Origin: UMGS1696 sp964430105
GTDB lineage: Bacteria; Bacillota; Clostridia; Oscillospirales; CAG-272
DNA length: 64,000 nucleotides
Direction: 5' to 3'
NCBI GenBank assembly: GCA_964430105.1
Contig: CAYSEF010000002.1
Span: forward strand, 18,476-82,475
The position numbers and the translations under genes were made by a program. Numbering within the stretch: position 1 is the first letter of the stretch; the number at the start of each line of letters is the position of its first letter. The notes under the pieces were generated by a model, which worked only from the letters and a program-made list of their open reading frames with translations, had not been told where the DNA came from and did not search any database. Positions 63,645-64,000 of this stretch are shown here, piece by piece.

Positions 63645-64000
63645 TTATTTGATAATAAGAAATTCGAGCATCTGAGCGACATCATCGAGGTGAGAATCGA
63701 AATTATCGGCCACAGAGGTGTAAGTGAAAAGATAAACAGTAGCATCTTTAATGCAAGCAGCCTGCATTATCTTGTAATCATATTCACCGAGAGTTGCTGT
63801 ATAGACATATTTCTTCGCATAGAGGTCATTGATAGTCATGTTTTCTTCGGTTTCTATAGCGACATTTTGGAAAACAAGATTCAGGTCCTCCTGATTTACG
63901 CTCCACCATTCATCAAGTGAGGTGTCGGAATATTCAAGCTCCCACGCCATAACAGATACAGAAGAAGGATCGTTAGCACTGTAATACGCACCGGCAGCGG
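63645..64000 (-). CDS. unknown protein, N-terminal end outside window
   Basis: The reading frame is open to the window edge on the minus strand (upstream codons give ...AGAYYSANDPSSVSV before MAWELEY), so the true start lies beyond base 64000. The visible C-terminal 118 residues are beta-alpha mixed, with a YDYKIMQAACIKDATVYLF core and no known motif. It resembles small extracellular or lipoprotein domains, but no family is recognised. It ends 12 bases upstream of the cysteine desulfurase start. Confidence 0.6.
   Translation of the reverse strand, partial: AAGAYYSANDPSSVSVMAWELEYSDTSLDEWWSVNQEDLNLVFQNVAIETEENMTINDLYAKKYVYTATLGEYDYKIMQAACIKDATVYLFTYTSVADNFDSHLDDVAQMLEFLIIK

Overview
The window looks like a chromosomal contig of a spore-former-related Firmicute (Clostridia, most likely a gut Oscillospirales/Ruminococcaceae-type genome). 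The basis is a valine T-box leader on valS, a SPOCS/DUF3794 gene, sigma-A promoters with TTGACA-17-TATAAT spacing, TTG starts after GGAGG sites, the rimP-nusA-ylxR-ylxQ-infB order, and AT-leaning, Firmicute-like sequence. A run of exactly 100 N inside infB marks it as a scaffolded draft assembly. No tRNA, rRNA, IS element or CRISPR array was seen.

Layout. 1-5.8 kb (minus strand): 3' part of murJ, an RlmI-like methyltransferase, and valS behind a complete promoter/T-box/terminator leader. 5.8-20.8 kb (minus): a VOC metalloenzyme, then a large carbohydrate-uptake locus. It has two solute-binding proteins, two MalF/MalG-type permease pairs, a DUF5696 barrel protein and an NHL-TPR-Yip1 membrane protein, but no ATPase, so a shared ATPase elsewhere is implied. 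A ROK sugar kinase is divergently transcribed at 21.5 kb, and two matched palindromes lie in the divergent spacer. 22.5-25.9 kb: SPOCS protein (minus), then a strong promoter with a structured leader or small ORF, and a CNNM/CorC-type transporter (plus).

25.9-34.9 kb (plus): a promoter starts a run of TerB-domain protein, BrxD-like ATPase and Lhr/BrxHI-like helicase, followed directly by uvrA. This is a candidate stand-alone defence or DNA-surveillance cassette built from the BrxD-BrxHI pair of type 2 BREX without the rest of BREX. uvrA carries a perfect 256-bp tandem duplication of its ribosome-binding site and first 68 codons. 35.0-36.7 kb: a membrane protein of unknown function.

36.8-49.1 kb (minus): 17 intact, tightly packed phage morphogenesis genes (terminase, portal, scaffold, P22-like coat, connectors, tail tube, chaperones, a very short tape measure, distal tail, spike/fibre). 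There is no integrase, replication, repressor or lysis gene, so it resembles a domesticated particle or gene-transfer-agent-like locus. Its leader holds a sigma-A promoter, two intrinsic terminators, and then an extended -10 element with upstream direct repeats just before terS. About 3.7 kb away, on the plus strand, sits a pair of small genes (zinc-ribbon protein and a sigma-region-4/ArpU-like regulator) that could be its activator.

49.6-52.6 kb (minus): DUF1934 protein, MATE exporter, PHP phosphatase. 52.9-56.0 kb (plus): the regulator pair, an unknown protein, a DUF1643 protein and a secreted protein. 56.1-64 kb (minus): infB, ylxQ-like, ylxR, nusA, rimP with its leader, then a HAD hydrolase, a NifS-type cysteine desulfurase and the 3' part of an unknown gene.
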